Below, in pieces: positions 10,583 through 19,481 of a stretch of DNA of 64,000 nt. Under the pieces are notes generated by a model. It was not told the origin of the DNA and ran no database searches. It saw only the letters and a list, made by a program, of their open reading frames with translations. Origin of the DNA: [Mycobacterium] stephanolepidis (GTDB lineage: Bacteria > Actinomycetota > Actinomycetes > Mycobacteriales > Mycobacteriaceae); the NCBI RefSeq assembly GCF_002356335.1, contig NZ_AP018165.1, positions 4,464,001 through 4,528,000 of the forward strand, given 5' to 3'. The translations under genes were made by a program, and so were the position numbers. Numbering within the stretch: position 1 is the first letter of the stretch; every line of letters starts with the position of its first letter.

Positions 10583-10857
10583 GCCAAGGGGACCATAACG
10601 GAATCAAGAGCACATAGGTCTGCTCTGCGATCCCTCTCGAATACCCCATCTGTGCATGTCGGTGCCGCGGTACCCAGTTTTACTCTCGGCCGCGAGCGAC
10701 CTTCTCGATCGCAGGGCCCCGCCTAAACAGCACCTGCTGCACCGTCACCTCTAAGGGCGACTCCGCTCTCGTCTACCCGCACCCGTCCGGCTGCGTCGCC
10801 CCCCTGGCTGTTACATGGGTCAGCGGGCCCTAACGCCTGGTCGCTCGAGTCGAAGAA

Positions 10858-11148
10858 GTGCTGGACGACCGGTCCATCGGAAAAGCAGCTGTGCCGCAAC
10901 TCCTTGACGGCCCGTGGGTGTCTTTGATGGGAAACGGCTGGTACATGCCGACCGCCGACCGCGGTCACCTGGCGGATGTCATCGCCGCGATGATTGTCGC
11001 AGCAGGAGTAGGAGCGGTGCTCGATACGACATGCTGGACGATGCAGCCCTATGAGGCACAGTACCTACCACCTGGTGCCACGCGACAGCCTGGCAATCCA
11101 GGCTCATCAGCGGGACCGAGGCCAACAAGTCGCAGCCCGGTCAGCTAG
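10858..11148 (+). CDS. Possible hypothetical protein or gene fragment
   Basis: A 96-codon frame starting with GTG at 10858 (LDDRSIGKAAVPQLLDGPWVSL). The first 60 residues look protein-like, with a hydrophobic stretch VIAAMIVAAGVGAVL; the end becomes Pro/Ser/Gly-rich as if the original frame had been lost. No family, ribosome site or partner recognised. It ends 38 bases before the fic stop on the other strand. Confidence 0.25.
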   Translation: MLDDRSIGKAAVPQLLDGPWVSLMGNGWYMPTADRGHLADVIAAMIVAAGVGAVLDTTCWTMQPYEAQYLPPGATRQPGNPGSSAGPRPTSRSPVS

Positions 11149-11185
11149 AACGGCGTTGGCTCAATCCGTTGTCGGGAGGTGACTT

Positions 11186-12523
11186 CTAGTGACTCGACTT
11201 GATCCTTTCAGCGAGATCGGGCGGTGCTGTCCAAATGAATTCGCGCCCGATCTTGTCGCGCTCCAAAAGCTGCCGTCGCTCGAGCTCGTACAGATCGTTC
11301 CGGGCCGCCTGCTCCGAAACTCCGTGACTCTTAGCATGCGACTTAACAGTGTAGTACTCGTCTGGACGCTTGATCGCAAACTCTAGTAGTCCCAACTGTC
11401 GATGATTGAACTTACTCTCGGTACGCGTCAGTAACTTTCGAGTGCTTTGAAGCTCTTCGGACTTGCGTGCTAGATACTTGTTCAAATCATCGAGCGCGCG
11501 TTGGATCACCTTGAGTTGATAGATGAGGAAATACGTGAGGTCACCTTGGTCTTGCTCGGTGAAGATGAACGATTTTGAATACTTTGAGGGTGCAGTCTTT
11601 AGTATTCGCGAGATCGTTAGGTACTCTGAAAGCCAATACCCTTGCCGTAACATGCTCCAATAAAACAGTGCGCGGGCCGTTCGACCGTTTCCGTCTTCAA
11701 AATAATGGTCATATCCCATCATGAAATGAATCGCTAAGGCCCGAACGACCGGCGGAACATACACCCTTTGACCATCGTTGCCATTCGCAAAATCGCAGAG
11801 TCGTTGCAGCCGTTCAGGGAGCTGGTCCACTGGTGGCGGCGTGTGCAGCACATTACCTTCGCTGTCGAAAACCTTCACACGATCATCCGGATCGGGATCG
11901 CTCTGGATTTTTCCGGCACATTCCGGATTGTCAAGAGTCTTGTAGGTGACAATCTCGTGAAGCTGACAGATTGCCTCGGGCGTGAACTCTTCAACTCGAT
12001 TCTCACTAACATGTTGCATTGCGCGATAGTTGTTGAGAATCATCTGTTCACTTCGCGTAGTCGGCTTCTTGTCATGTCGAATCATCTCTTTGGCTCTTTT
12101 TCGACTGGTGGAAGCACCCTCCAATTGACTGCTAGTAATTGCTTCTTCTATCAGCGAGCTGATGACATACCGATCTTTTGTTGCAGCGTTGGTTACCTGC
12201 TCCGGCACCGCAATCTGGCCACTGGCACGTTGGGTTACCTCATCCAAAAGGCGAAGAACCTCGTCGGGGAGCGCGTAGGTAAAGTTTCCCCCGCTCATCG
12301 TCGTAAGTGGAATTGCGCGCTGAATGCTGCTGCGCGCCAGTCGAGTTGCAAGCCACCACTCGTTGTGCGTAGCGTCGTCTGGCGGCTTTCTGAATCGAAG
12401 CTCGTCCCATGGAAGGTACGGATCGGTCGCAACGTTGACGCTCCGTGTCATGATCTTGACCAGGCGGCTGGTGTCCATCGTTTTGAACAGCCCCAGATCC
12501 CCATTGAGGGTTGGCGGGGGCAT
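11186..12523 (-). CDS. Fic-domain protein with N-terminal inhibitory motif and C-terminal winged helix
   Basis: 445 residues. The Fic core lies at about 250-300: HFMMGYDHYFEDGNGRTAR is the HxFx(D/E)GNGRxxR signature that binds nucleotide and transfers AMP to a target hydroxyl. Near residue 135, EEAITSSQLEGA holds the (S/T)xxxE(G/N) inhibitory motif in the N-terminal position, the class II arrangement. The last 80 residues resemble a winged helix (GLLEFAIKRPDEYYTVKSHAKSHGVSEQAARNDL), so it may bind DNA and control itself. A strong AGGAGG lies at 12541-12546, too far from the ATG at 12523 but six bases from an in-frame ATC. No separate antitoxin gene is next to it. Host-target control or phage defence are possibilities only. 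Confidence 0.88.
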   Translation of the reverse strand: MPPPTLNGDLGLFKTMDTSRLVKIMTRSVNVATDPYLPWDELRFRKPPDDATHNEWWLATRLARSSIQRAIPLTTMSGGNFTYALPDEVLRLLDEVTQRASGQIAVPEQVTNAATKDRYVISSLIEEAITSSQLEGASTSRKRAKEMIRHDKKPTTRSEQMILNNYRAMQHVSENRVEEFTPEAICQLHEIVTYKTLDNPECAGKIQSDPDPDDRVKVFDSEGNVLHTPPPVDQLPERLQRLCDFANGNDGQRVYVPPVVRALAIHFMMGYDHYFEDGNGRTARALFYWSMLRQGYWLSEYLTISRILKTAPSKYSKSFIFTEQDQGDLTYFLIYQLKVIQRALDDLNKYLARKSEELQSTRKLLTRTESKFNHRQLGLLEFAIKRPDEYYTVKSHAKSHGVSEQAARNDLYELERRQLLERDKIGREFIWTAPPDLAERIKSSH

Positions 12524-12567
12524 CGGCTTCTTGATGTTGCACCTCCTGATCGACGCTTCTTACATCG

Positions 12568-12725
12568 AAAGTCAAACATGGTCAAAAGTTGACTTTACAC
12601 GCTAGTGGGCGCCGCCAGGCCCCAGAGACAGCGATTCTTTCGGATATCTCCGCAGCTAGAACCTAGTTTTAAGCAGGACAAAGTTCCAACTTTGACAAAA
12701 TTGGAAGATCTTTTGACTTTCCAAT
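12568..12725. promoter_or_regulatory. Repeated TTTGAC boxes upstream of fic
   Basis: TTTGAC occurs exactly four times: as GTCAAA at 12571-12576 and 12581-12586, and as TTTGAC at 12691-12696 and 12712-12717. AAAGTCAA (12568-12575) and TTGACTTT (12589-12596) form a perfect 8-bp inverted repeat, and ATTGGAA (12700-12706) / TTCCAAT (12719-12725) another. The cluster covers the fic promoter region, and the Fic protein's winged helix is a candidate binder. Confidence 0.5.
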
Positions 12726-13424
12726 GATGCAGTTCGAGGTTCTTTATAGGGTTCCAGCGCTACGTTGAACCCGCCCCCTTGCACGAGGACACCCCTCACC
12801 CAAGTATCACCTCAGCCAAGCCGGCCTACGTATCGTTCCCGCTCGCTGCGTTTGGGCCCTCGTATGACCTTGCCCTCCGAATCAAGAGATCAACTCTAGA
12901 GAACAGTGTTGTCGGCGGAATGCCAAATAGGTTGCTAGACAATCAATCTATCCACATGGACGAGCCTACGGAGACCAAATAACAATGGCGCCTCTATATT
13001 TCGCTATCGATGAACAGGCTGGTCCTGAGACACGAACACCCAATGTGTAAACGCCGATTCGCGAGAGTTGGGAGGCTGAGCCAGAGGGCCAAAAAGATTC
13101 GCCCTGCCTGTCATCCACTCCTACCGCCGCAGGTTCGCGAATGGGGAGTGTGCCGCCGTGCGAGGTCATGAACTGCGCAAGCACCCGGTTCTCCTCCACA
13201 GCAGGAGAACCCACCACACGACCAGCTCGTAGCCCCGCTTCAGTGCTTGCGGGCGATCACACTGACCGAAACCTCGGCATCCATCGCCGCACCCACCGCT
13301 CACCCGCGGCCCAACGCCCAAACAGACCACATACCAAGCAATCTCGCCTCACTTAGCCCCCCAAGGTCTCGAGCCATCGAATACTCCCTGGCGCATGGAT
13401 TTGAGAATCCGCTGTACCCACCGA
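12726..13424. other. Region without a supportable gene
   Basis: About 700 bases between the fic promoter and the IS-interrupted gene. Short open frames exist on both strands but none has a ribosome site, protein-like composition or a recognisable family. It may be decayed accessory DNA. Confidence 0.5.
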
Positions 13425-13735
13425 CTACGTGGATGCGCGTGGAAGCACATATCCCTTAGAGGGGTAGCGGGCAATGTACGTCTCAACCACCTTGCGCGTC
13501 CACTTCGCCCAGCTGATTCTCTCCTCGTGAGTGGATACCGCCCGCTCACCGTGACGGCGCGCGATGGCTTCGACCTCAATTGCCCGGAACTCTTCGCGAT
13601 CGATGCCTAAGTCTGACTTCAATTTTTCCCACGAGGCTTCGCGGGAATCAGAGGAGTCGGAGTATCGCTGCCGGATATCTTCGAGCGCACGGTAACAGTG
13701 GAACGCACAATCCTCATCGAACCTAAGAGCGTGTC

Positions 13736-14188
13736 TCATGTGGATAGTTTTCTGAAGCAGACCAGGGTGGCGGCGAGTGTGAGGAATGCGGCGTAGAGAT
13801 GGTCGTGGCGTTCCCAGCGGGTGCCCAGGCGGCGGTAGGTGAAGAGCCAGGACATGGTGCGTTCGACTTTCCAGCGTTTGGTGCCGAGCCGGTCGCCGGA
13901 TTCGGTTCCGCGGCGGGCGATCCGGGGTGTGATGTGTCGATTGGTGAGCCATTGCCGCAGCTGGTTCGCGTCGTATGCCTTGTCTGCGTGCAGTTTTGCC
14001 GGTCGCCGCCTGCGTGGCCCGCGCGGGGATTTGATGGCGGGCAGTGCCCGTACCAGCGGCGGGACCGCATGCCCGTCCCAGGTGTTGGCGGCGGTGACCG
14101 CGGTCTGCAACGGCAGACCGGTCGCGTCGGTGAGCACGTGAATCTTGGTACCCGCTTTGCCCCGGTCTACCGGGCTCGGCCCGGTCAT
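13736..14188 (-). CDS. IS5-type transposase, C-terminal frame (copy 1)
   Basis: 150 residues, beginning MTGPSPVDRGKAGTKIHVLTD, which carries the second catalytic Asp, then DKAYDANQLR and KRWKVERTMSWL with the catalytic Glu, and ending FRKLST. The ATG overlaps the upstream stop by four bases. Probably made mostly as a frameshift fusion with the preceding frame. Confidence 0.88.
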   Translation of the reverse strand: MTGPSPVDRGKAGTKIHVLTDATGLPLQTAVTAANTWDGHAVPPLVRALPAIKSPRGPRRRRPAKLHADKAYDANQLRQWLTNRHITPRIARRGTESGDRLGTKRWKVERTMSWLFTYRRLGTRWERHDHLYAAFLTLAATLVCFRKLST

Positions 14189-14541
14189 GGCGCCCCTTTT
14201 TTAGCCCGCACGTACGCCGAATCCACCACGGCCCGTGACCAATCCAATGCCCCATCGGCACCGAGCCGATCGAGTACCGCTTCTTGTAGACGCCGCCATA
14301 CCCCGACGGCGGTCCACTCGGCGAACCGGCGATGCGCGGTAGGGACCGTCACTGCGAAACATGGTGGCAAATGCCGCCAGGCACACCCACTGACCAGCAC
14401 AAACACCACCGCGGTGAATACCGCACGCTCATCGGCATACGCCGTCCCGCCGCCCTGGGGACGCACCCGCTGCACCGGCAACAACGGCTCCACCAACGCC
14501 CACAACTCGTCCGGAACCAACCTCAACGAAAGCTCTTTCAC
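14185..14541 (-). CDS. IS5-type transposase, N-terminal frame (copy 1)
   Basis: 118 residues from GTG 14541. The start region (ELWALVEPLLP) and GCAWRHLPP are the usual N-terminal part of IS5-family transposases; VVDSAYVRAKKG supplies the first catalytic Asp of the DDE triad. A slip on the A-run near 14202 would continue into the second frame as AKKRGAMTGPSPVDRGKAG, the order seen in intact relatives. Alone this frame is catalytically incomplete. Confidence 0.88.
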   Translation of the reverse strand: MKELSLRLVPDELWALVEPLLPVQRVRPQGGGTAYADERAVFTAVVFVLVSGCAWRHLPPCFAVTVPTAHRRFAEWTAVGVWRRLQEAVLDRLGADGALDWSRAVVDSAYVRAKKGAP

Positions 14542-15077
14542 ACCAGCACATCATGCCCCAACCACCCCACAAACCACACAAGACACGCTCTAAGTGCACG
14601 GCTCACGTCAGCCAAAGCGAAACGCGCCGTCGCATCGCCAATCGCAGCGTTGACATACGCACCTAATGCCTCGCCCGGGACATAATTCCCCTCTGCCACC
14701 AACCCGAAGTCGGGCAGGTTCGTCAACACTCCCAGCGCCTTGTCGCTATCGAGGCTCCCGCCGAGCAGTTCAGGTGTCAGGTCAGCTCCAAGGTGAAATC
14801 CAAGCGCGTCGAGCACAGCATGCACCAGAGGCATATATCGATACATGACGCGGTTAGCCCAAAAATCGAGAGATTCGGATTCATCACCACCGGTGTCTGG
14901 CCTATCAAGTTCGACAGCCAACTGGAAGACGGAGCGAGTCAATGAGAAATGAAACTCATGATCTTCATGCCGGAGAGTCATTGGCACATCCAGGTACCAG
15001 TTTCCCGCTTCTGGATGAACAACACCCATCCAGGTCACCAGATGCTTGGTGCGAGAGGCAGCAGCGAGCTCAGTCAT

Positions 15078-15386
15078 GAAAGGCATCCTGCCAGCGTTGA
15101 CTGCCGTCTGATGCCGTGCATCCCCCAAAGAACGCCACTGCCCATGCCGTGTTGAGCACAATCTCCCCCACCTCGAACTCCCGCCACTTAGACCCCGACC
15201 CCAAGCACCTCGACTTCGGGGCTACCGTCGGTCAGCACCACCCCTGATAGACTCCCGTCGCGGCCTGAAGCCAGCGAAAACATCACGATCGGTGAGATTT
15301 TCTCGCGTTTCGTCACCGCAGCAACACCAGAGACCGTACGAAAACACCTGGCAGGGATTGTCATCAAGGTTTTCATTTGGTCTCCC
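15078..15386. other. Intergenic stretch before tRNA-Gly
   Basis: About 310 bases between the start of the interrupted gene and the tRNA. No supportable reading frame. It should contain the promoter of the tRNA and that of the divergent gene, but I see no clear -10/-35 pair. Confidence 0.4.
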
Positions 15387-15460
15387 GCCGATGTAGTTCA
15401 ATGGCAGAACATCAGCTTCCCAAGCTGAATACGCGGGTTCGATTCCCGTCATCGGCTCCA
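15387..15460 (+). tRNA. tRNA-Gly (anticodon CCC)
   Basis: A full cloverleaf can be drawn: acceptor GCCGATG/CATCGGC, D stem GTTC/GAAC, anticodon stem TCAGC/GCTGA around the loop TTCCCAA (anticodon CCC), T arm GCGGG-TTCGATT-CCCGT, and an encoded CCA at 15458-15460. Its 3' end points at the integrase gene 79 bases away, a classic attachment-site position. Confidence 0.95.
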
Positions 15461-15539
15461 CTCTGACCAGCGCAAATGGCGTTCGAATGCGTTCGATCAC
15501 CCCCGTGGGTGGCACGAGATGTCACAACTCGACCCAAAC

Positions 15540-16718
15540 TCATTTCACGCCCCGATCTAAAGTCGCAGCGGCTGCCTTGAGTGCATCGTCTTGGCTGTGG
15601 ACATACAGCCTCATCGTCAGGCTGGCGTCCTTGTGGCCGATCCATGCGGCAATCACTGCGACCGGCACTCCTTGCAGGTGCATTGTCGTGGCGCATGTGT
15701 GACGCGCGTCGTGCAGGCGGATATGCCGAACACCGGCCGTCTTTACCGCATCCCGCCAGTACCGCGAGAGCACCGCAGGAGAGTACGGATCACCAATCTC
15801 GTTCGATACCACGTAAGCACCGGACTTGCATGCCTTGCCCAACGCCAGGCGCTCGACAGCTTGCCTTGTCTTTGCCGCTTTCAGAGTCACCAAAAGCGAT
15901 GCAGGAATTGGCAATACACGGCGTGACGAACGCGATTTCGGCTCGTTCTCGACAGTCTTGCCACCAGCTGATACGCGGTTGTTGGCGATCGACAACAGAC
16001 CGGCCTTCAAGTCGATGTCAGCCCATCGCAGCCCAGCAATCTCGCCGCGACGAAGACCCGACAATGCCAATTCCCAGGCGTGTTGCAAGCGGTTGTCGGC
16101 AACCGCTCTGAGTAGCGCCCGAACCTCAGCCTCGTTGTACGTCTCCATCACCTTGTGCGGTACCTCGACGCGATCCACCAGCTCCGCGATGTTGCGAGAG
16201 ACGATGCCTTGACGCAATGCGTCACCAAGAACCTGGTCGATTGTCGAAATGAACTTGTTGACCGACGCTGCCGACCACGGCCGCCGCGTCCTTCCCCTCC
16301 CCGTCTTCGTACCTCCCTTGCGCAGTTGCACGACCAGCCTGTCGACGTGCGCCTTAGTTAGTTTCTGCGCAGCCATGCCCCCGTGGACTTGCAGAAGTGG
16401 TTCCAAGTCGTATTGCAGCTTGGCCAGCGATGTCGCCCGGATTCGATGCTTGCCCGCGACATACGCCTCACAGAGTTGCCGAACGGTTGTGTCCGCGCGC
16501 GGGACGAACGTTCGCTTAGCGACTTGATCGCCGATCTCAGATAGCGCGTCCCGAGCTTCCTTTTCGGTACGGTACCGACGCCGAACTTGCCTACGTCGGC
16601 CTGTCTTCGGATCTTCGCCCGCATCAACTGTCAGCTGATACCGAACGACGATCTTGCCTGTGCCCCGGTCTCGGACCGACATCTTCTTGATCTGCGGCGG
16701 CAGTTGTTGCCGTGACAT
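15540..16718 (-). CDS. int: Tyrosine-recombinase integrase
   Basis: 392 residues. The N-terminal part binds arm and core sites; the catalytic domain shows Arg in GLRRGEIAGLRW, HxxR in LHDARHTCATTMH, the later His in WIGHKDASLTMRLYVHS and the Tyr in LYVHS. It catalyses site-specific integration and excision. The start at 16718 (MSRQQLPPQIKK) lies two bases from the excisionase stop, so the two are one unit. Its 3' end points to the 3' end of tRNA-Gly, the probable target. A longer frame to 16793 overlaps xis and is not preferred. Confidence 0.92.
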   Translation of the reverse strand: MSRQQLPPQIKKMSVRDRGTGKIVVRYQLTVDAGEDPKTGRRRQVRRRYRTEKEARDALSEIGDQVAKRTFVPRADTTVRQLCEAYVAGKHRIRATSLAKLQYDLEPLLQVHGGMAAQKLTKAHVDRLVVQLRKGGTKTGRGRTRRPWSAASVNKFISTIDQVLGDALRQGIVSRNIAELVDRVEVPHKVMETYNEAEVRALLRAVADNRLQHAWELALSGLRRGEIAGLRWADIDLKAGLLSIANNRVSAGGKTVENEPKSRSSRRVLPIPASLLVTLKAAKTRQAVERLALGKACKSGAYVVSNEIGDPYSPAVLSRYWRDAVKTAGVRHIRLHDARHTCATTMHLQGVPVAVIAAWIGHKDASLTMRLYVHSQDDALKAAAATLDRGVK

Positions 16719-16719
16719 G

Positions 16720-16911
16720 TCACGCCTCCGTATCGCCGATCGATTCGGCGTCGAGTCTCTCAATATATTCTGCGACAGCACTTTCGGTGACAAACCGCCG
16801 CCGTCCGATCCGAACCGACCTCAGCTGTCCGGAGCCGATCAACTCATAATACTTGCTGTGACCGATTGGAATCCGCTGCCGTACTTGAGATTCTGTCAAT
16901 AGCTGAGACAT
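16720..16911 (-). CDS. xis: Excisionase / MerR-like HTH DNA-binding protein
   Basis: 63 residues: MSQLLTESQVRQRIPIGHSKYYELIGSGQL followed by IGRRRFVTESAVAEYIERL, the short winged-helix form of actinobacterial excisionases encoded upstream of integrases. The start at 16911 has GGGAGG eight bases upstream, which decides it over 16932. It likely directs the integrase toward excision. An IS256-type element begins a few dozen bases upstream and may have separated it from the rest of its element. Confidence 0.85.
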   Translation of the reverse strand: MSQLLTESQVRQRIPIGHSKYYELIGSGQLRSVRIGRRRFVTESAVAEYIERLDAESIGDTEA

Positions 16912-16947
16912 CCTACTGTCCTCCCGTTCCAACCGATGGTCGTGCGC

Positions 16948-18345
16948 GGGGCTGTCGGGATTTTTGTGTAAGTGGTTCGGCGTGATGTCCCGGCTTTAGG
17001 GTTGGGGCGGAAAAGAGAATCACCTCATGAGCGAACAGTTTGACGACCCGGTGACCGATCTTGCGGTGTTGCCGGATATGGATGCGCTGGCCGACCAGCT
17101 GGTGGGTGCTGCTGCCGGACAGGGTATCGCCCTGGCCGGTGAGAATGGTTTGCTGACGGCGTTGACCAGGAAGGTGTTGCAGTCGGCGTTAGAGGCCGAG
17201 ATGAGCCATCACCTCGGCTACGACAAGCACGATCCGTTGGGCCGCAATCGCGGCAATTCCCGTAACGGCACCATGCCCAAGACGGTGACCACCGATATCG
17301 GCAAGGTGCGCGTCGCGGTTCCTAGGGACCGCGACGGCAGTTTCGAACCGCAAATCGTGGCTAAGCATCAACGCCGTTTGGCGGGGTTCGATCAAACCGT
17401 TATTTCTTTGTATGCCAAGGGAATGACCACCGGCGATATCGCCAAGCATCTCTCGGATGTGTATGACACAGACGTGTCGAGAGACTTGGTGTCCACGGTG
17501 ACCGATCAGGTGCTAGAGGACATGCGGGCCTGGCAATCACGCCCCCTGGACCGCATCTATCCGGTGATCTTGATTGACTGTATCGTGCTCAAGATCCGGC
17601 ACGGCCAGGTCGCCAATCGGCCCGTTTACGTCGCGCTCGGGATCAGCGTCGAGGGTTTCCGGGATGTGCTGGGTCTGTGGGTCGGCCCGCCCGGTGGTGA
17701 AGGCGCTAAGCAATGGATGACGATGCTCACCGAGTTGCGTAACCGGGGCGTGGCCGATGTGTGCATCGTGTGCTGCGACGGCCTCAAAGGCTTGCCCGAT
17801 GCCATCGGGGCGATCTGGCCGGCGGCAACGGTGCAGGTCTGTGTGGTGCACCTCGTGCGCAACAGCCTGCGCTATGCCTCCAAAAAGCACTGGGCGGCCA
17901 TTAGCGCCGATCTCAAACGGGTCTACACCGCGGCCACCGTCGATGCCGCCCAGGTGGAATTCGAGCAGTTCGCCTCGGCCTGGGAGGCCCAGTATCCGGC
18001 GTTGGTGGCGATGTGGCGACGCTCCTGGCCCGAGTTCACCCCGTTCCTGGAATTCCCCACGCCCATAAGGAAATTGATCTACACGACCAACAGGATCGAA
18101 TCGCTCAATGCCCGGTTCCGGCAAGCAGTCCGCAAGCGCGGGCATTTCCCCGACGAGCAATCAGCGCTCAAGGTGCTCTACCTGACCGCGATCGAACGCA
18201 AGACCAACCGCAGCAACCCGAGCGGCCGTATCACCGGCTGGAAATCGATCCTGAACACCCTCGCTATCGCGTTCGAAGGCCGGATTACCCCGGCAGCGAA
18301 TAACTAACCATGCCAAGCAGATCCACCGTTAATCTGACAGACCCC
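16948..18345 (+). mobile_element. IS256-family insertion sequence
   Basis: About 1.4 kb around one transposase gene. The left end (GGGCTGTCGGGATT) and the reverse complement of the right end (GGGTCTGTCAGATT) form an imperfect terminal inverted repeat. I could not settle a clean 8-bp target duplication, so the outer boundaries are approximate by a few bases. A related 3' end seems to lie at 21583-21612. Confidence 0.8.
17027..18307 (+). CDS. IS256-family (mutator-type) transposase
   Basis: 426 residues, a full-length mutator-type transposase: N-terminal QSALEAEMSHHLGYDKHDPLGRN and RNGTMPKTVTTDIGKV, catalytic Asp in YPVILIDCIVLKIR, second Asp in VCCDGLKGLPDAI, CVVHLVRNSLRY, and Glu in YTTNRIESLNARFR. 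It ends PAANN. The ATG at 17027 has GGGGCGGAAAAGAG upstream. No break seen, so the element may be active. Confidence 0.95.
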   Translation: MSEQFDDPVTDLAVLPDMDALADQLVGAAAGQGIALAGENGLLTALTRKVLQSALEAEMSHHLGYDKHDPLGRNRGNSRNGTMPKTVTTDIGKVRVAVPRDRDGSFEPQIVAKHQRRLAGFDQTVISLYAKGMTTGDIAKHLSDVYDTDVSRDLVSTVTDQVLEDMRAWQSRPLDRIYPVILIDCIVLKIRHGQVANRPVYVALGISVEGFRDVLGLWVGPPGGEGAKQWMTMLTELRNRGVADVCIVCCDGLKGLPDAIGAIWPAATVQVCVVHLVRNSLRYASKKHWAAISADLKRVYTAATVDAAQVEFEQFASAWEAQYPALVAMWRRSWPEFTPFLEFPTPIRKLIYTTNRIESLNARFRQAVRKRGHFPDEQSALKVLYLTAIERKTNRSNPSGRITGWKSILNTLAIAFEGRITPAANN

Positions 18346-18415
18346 ACGTGCTGGAGTTCAAGGTTCGCTATGTTAATGGCGGATCCGGATGACCTGCATC
18401 TCAAAGGGGCTAACC

Positions 18416-18598
18416 ATGTCGGAACAGATTTGGGTCAACGCTGACGGCGACGCGGTGTGCGAGCGTCACATTGGAGACCACCTCAGGGCTGCTATCGCCG
18501 AGGATCCTGGACGTACGTGGTACGAGACGCTGGTCGGTTCATGGTGGGTGTCTGTTGAGTTCAACTGTGAGGAATGTTTTTTCGACATGCAGTGCTAG
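18416..18598 (+). CDS. Small Cys-containing hypothetical protein
   Basis: 60 residues from ATG 18416, chosen because AAAGGGG lies six bases upstream (the frame is open from 18389). The product has paired Cys residues (VCERH, NCEECF, QC) and many acidic and aromatic residues, so a metal site or disulfides are possible. No family recognised. It lies between the IS256 element and the interrupted methyltransferase. Confidence 0.55.
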   Translation: MSEQIWVNADGDAVCERHIGDHLRAAIAEDPGRTWYETLVGSWWVSVEFNCEECFFDMQC

Positions 18599-18680
18599 CT
18601 CGCAGACTATTTGCCCCCGAGGGACAGAGCCGAGCCTCAAGTGATTCGGCCTGCCGCTTCCTGATGCTCCCTTTTTGGTT

Positions 18681-18715
18681 GTCGAATAGCCCTTCAAAGT
18701 GAAGGGCTATTCGAC
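18681..18715. terminator. Perfect 15-bp hairpin before the interrupted methyltransferase
   Basis: GTCGAATAGCCCTTC (18681-18695) and GAAGGGCTATTCGAC (18701-18715) are exact reverse complements around AAAGT. It follows the small ORF by 82 bases. No T-run follows on either strand, so an actinobacterial-type terminator without U-tract, a processing site or a 5' leader structure are all possible. Confidence 0.55.
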
Positions 18716-19481
18716 ACAATCCGTAGCTATGTTTTTCCGTCTGGCTCTGCAGCCGAAACTACCCTTCGTCACGCGGCGGTACCCCTATGAGGGGCGCCGC
18801 CGCATGCTCGACGCCATCGGGGCGGATTTGGCCTGCAAGGTCACCATGTCGTCCGACGAGTCACCCCCCGCCGACACAGCGGTGGGCAGCGTCTTCGACA
18901 AAACCGACAAGGTGCACAAGCTGCGCCACTACCTACCCATCTACGAACATGCGATGGCTCGCACCGAACGTCTGCTAGAAATCGGGGTCGACCGGGGCGG
19001 GTCTCTACAGATGTGGCGCACATACCTGCCGGATGCCACCATCGTCGGGCTCGACATAAATCCGGGCTCAGCACGGTACGACAACCCGCAGTGCGGGATT
19101 CACGTCCGGGTCGGCGATCAAACCGATACCGCATTCCTGGGGCGTGTGGTGGACGAGTTCGGCCCGTTCGATACCGTTCTCGACGACGGCGGGCACACGC
19201 CCAAGCAAATGATCAGCTCATTTCAATACCTATTTCCCCGGCTCAAACCAGGGGGCGTCTATATCGTGGAAGATGTCTGCGCCAACTACTGGACGGTCTA
19301 CCGGGACCAGCGTGAATCATTCATCGACTTCACCAAATGGCTGATGGATGCCATGCATGCCCATTACCTGGAAATGAACTTGGGCTACCTCCAAATGTAC
19401 TCGGCCTGCCAGATTATTGAAGGACACCCTAAGAGCGTGTCTTGTGTGGTTTGTGGGGTGGTTGGGGCATGATGTGCTGGT

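Larger units (their letters stand above)
13727..14590 (-). mobile_element. IS5-family (IS427-like) element, copy 1
   Basis: 864 bp with imperfect terminal repeats starting GAGCGTGTCT at both ends (15 of 17 positions agree, GAGCGTGTCTTGTGTGG against GAGCGTGTCTCATGTGG). TAA is duplicated at 13724-13726 and 14591-14593. Two transposase frames overlap by ATGA: 14185-14541 and 13736-14188. An A6G4 run just before the overlap fits a -1 ribosomal slip that would fuse them. It has the same length and the same predicted proteins as copy 2 at 19433-20296, so transposition is recent. Confidence 0.93.
13425..15077 (-). pseudogene. Hypothetical protein gene interrupted by IS5-type copy 1
   Basis: The 5' part (15077 down to 14591) begins MTELAAASRTKHLVTW and ends ...ADVSRAL at the element. 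The 3' part (13723 to 13425) continues RFDEDCAFHCYRALEDIRQRY and ends ...GYVLPRAST. Removing the 864-bp element and one TAA copy rejoins them in frame without loss, giving 261 residues. The protein is soluble and mixed, with acidic helices near the C-terminus; I do not recognise the family. Start 15077 is chosen over a longer frame to 15161 by composition. It is presumably inactive now. Confidence 0.75.

Noticed and set aside
12779..13424. Short open frames on both strands
   Set aside because: No ribosome site, no homology-like features and low-quality composition.
13799..14593. 264-codon open frame antisense to the IS5-type transposase
   Set aside because: The same open frame appears with both IS copies, because it is a shadow of the transposase coding strand.
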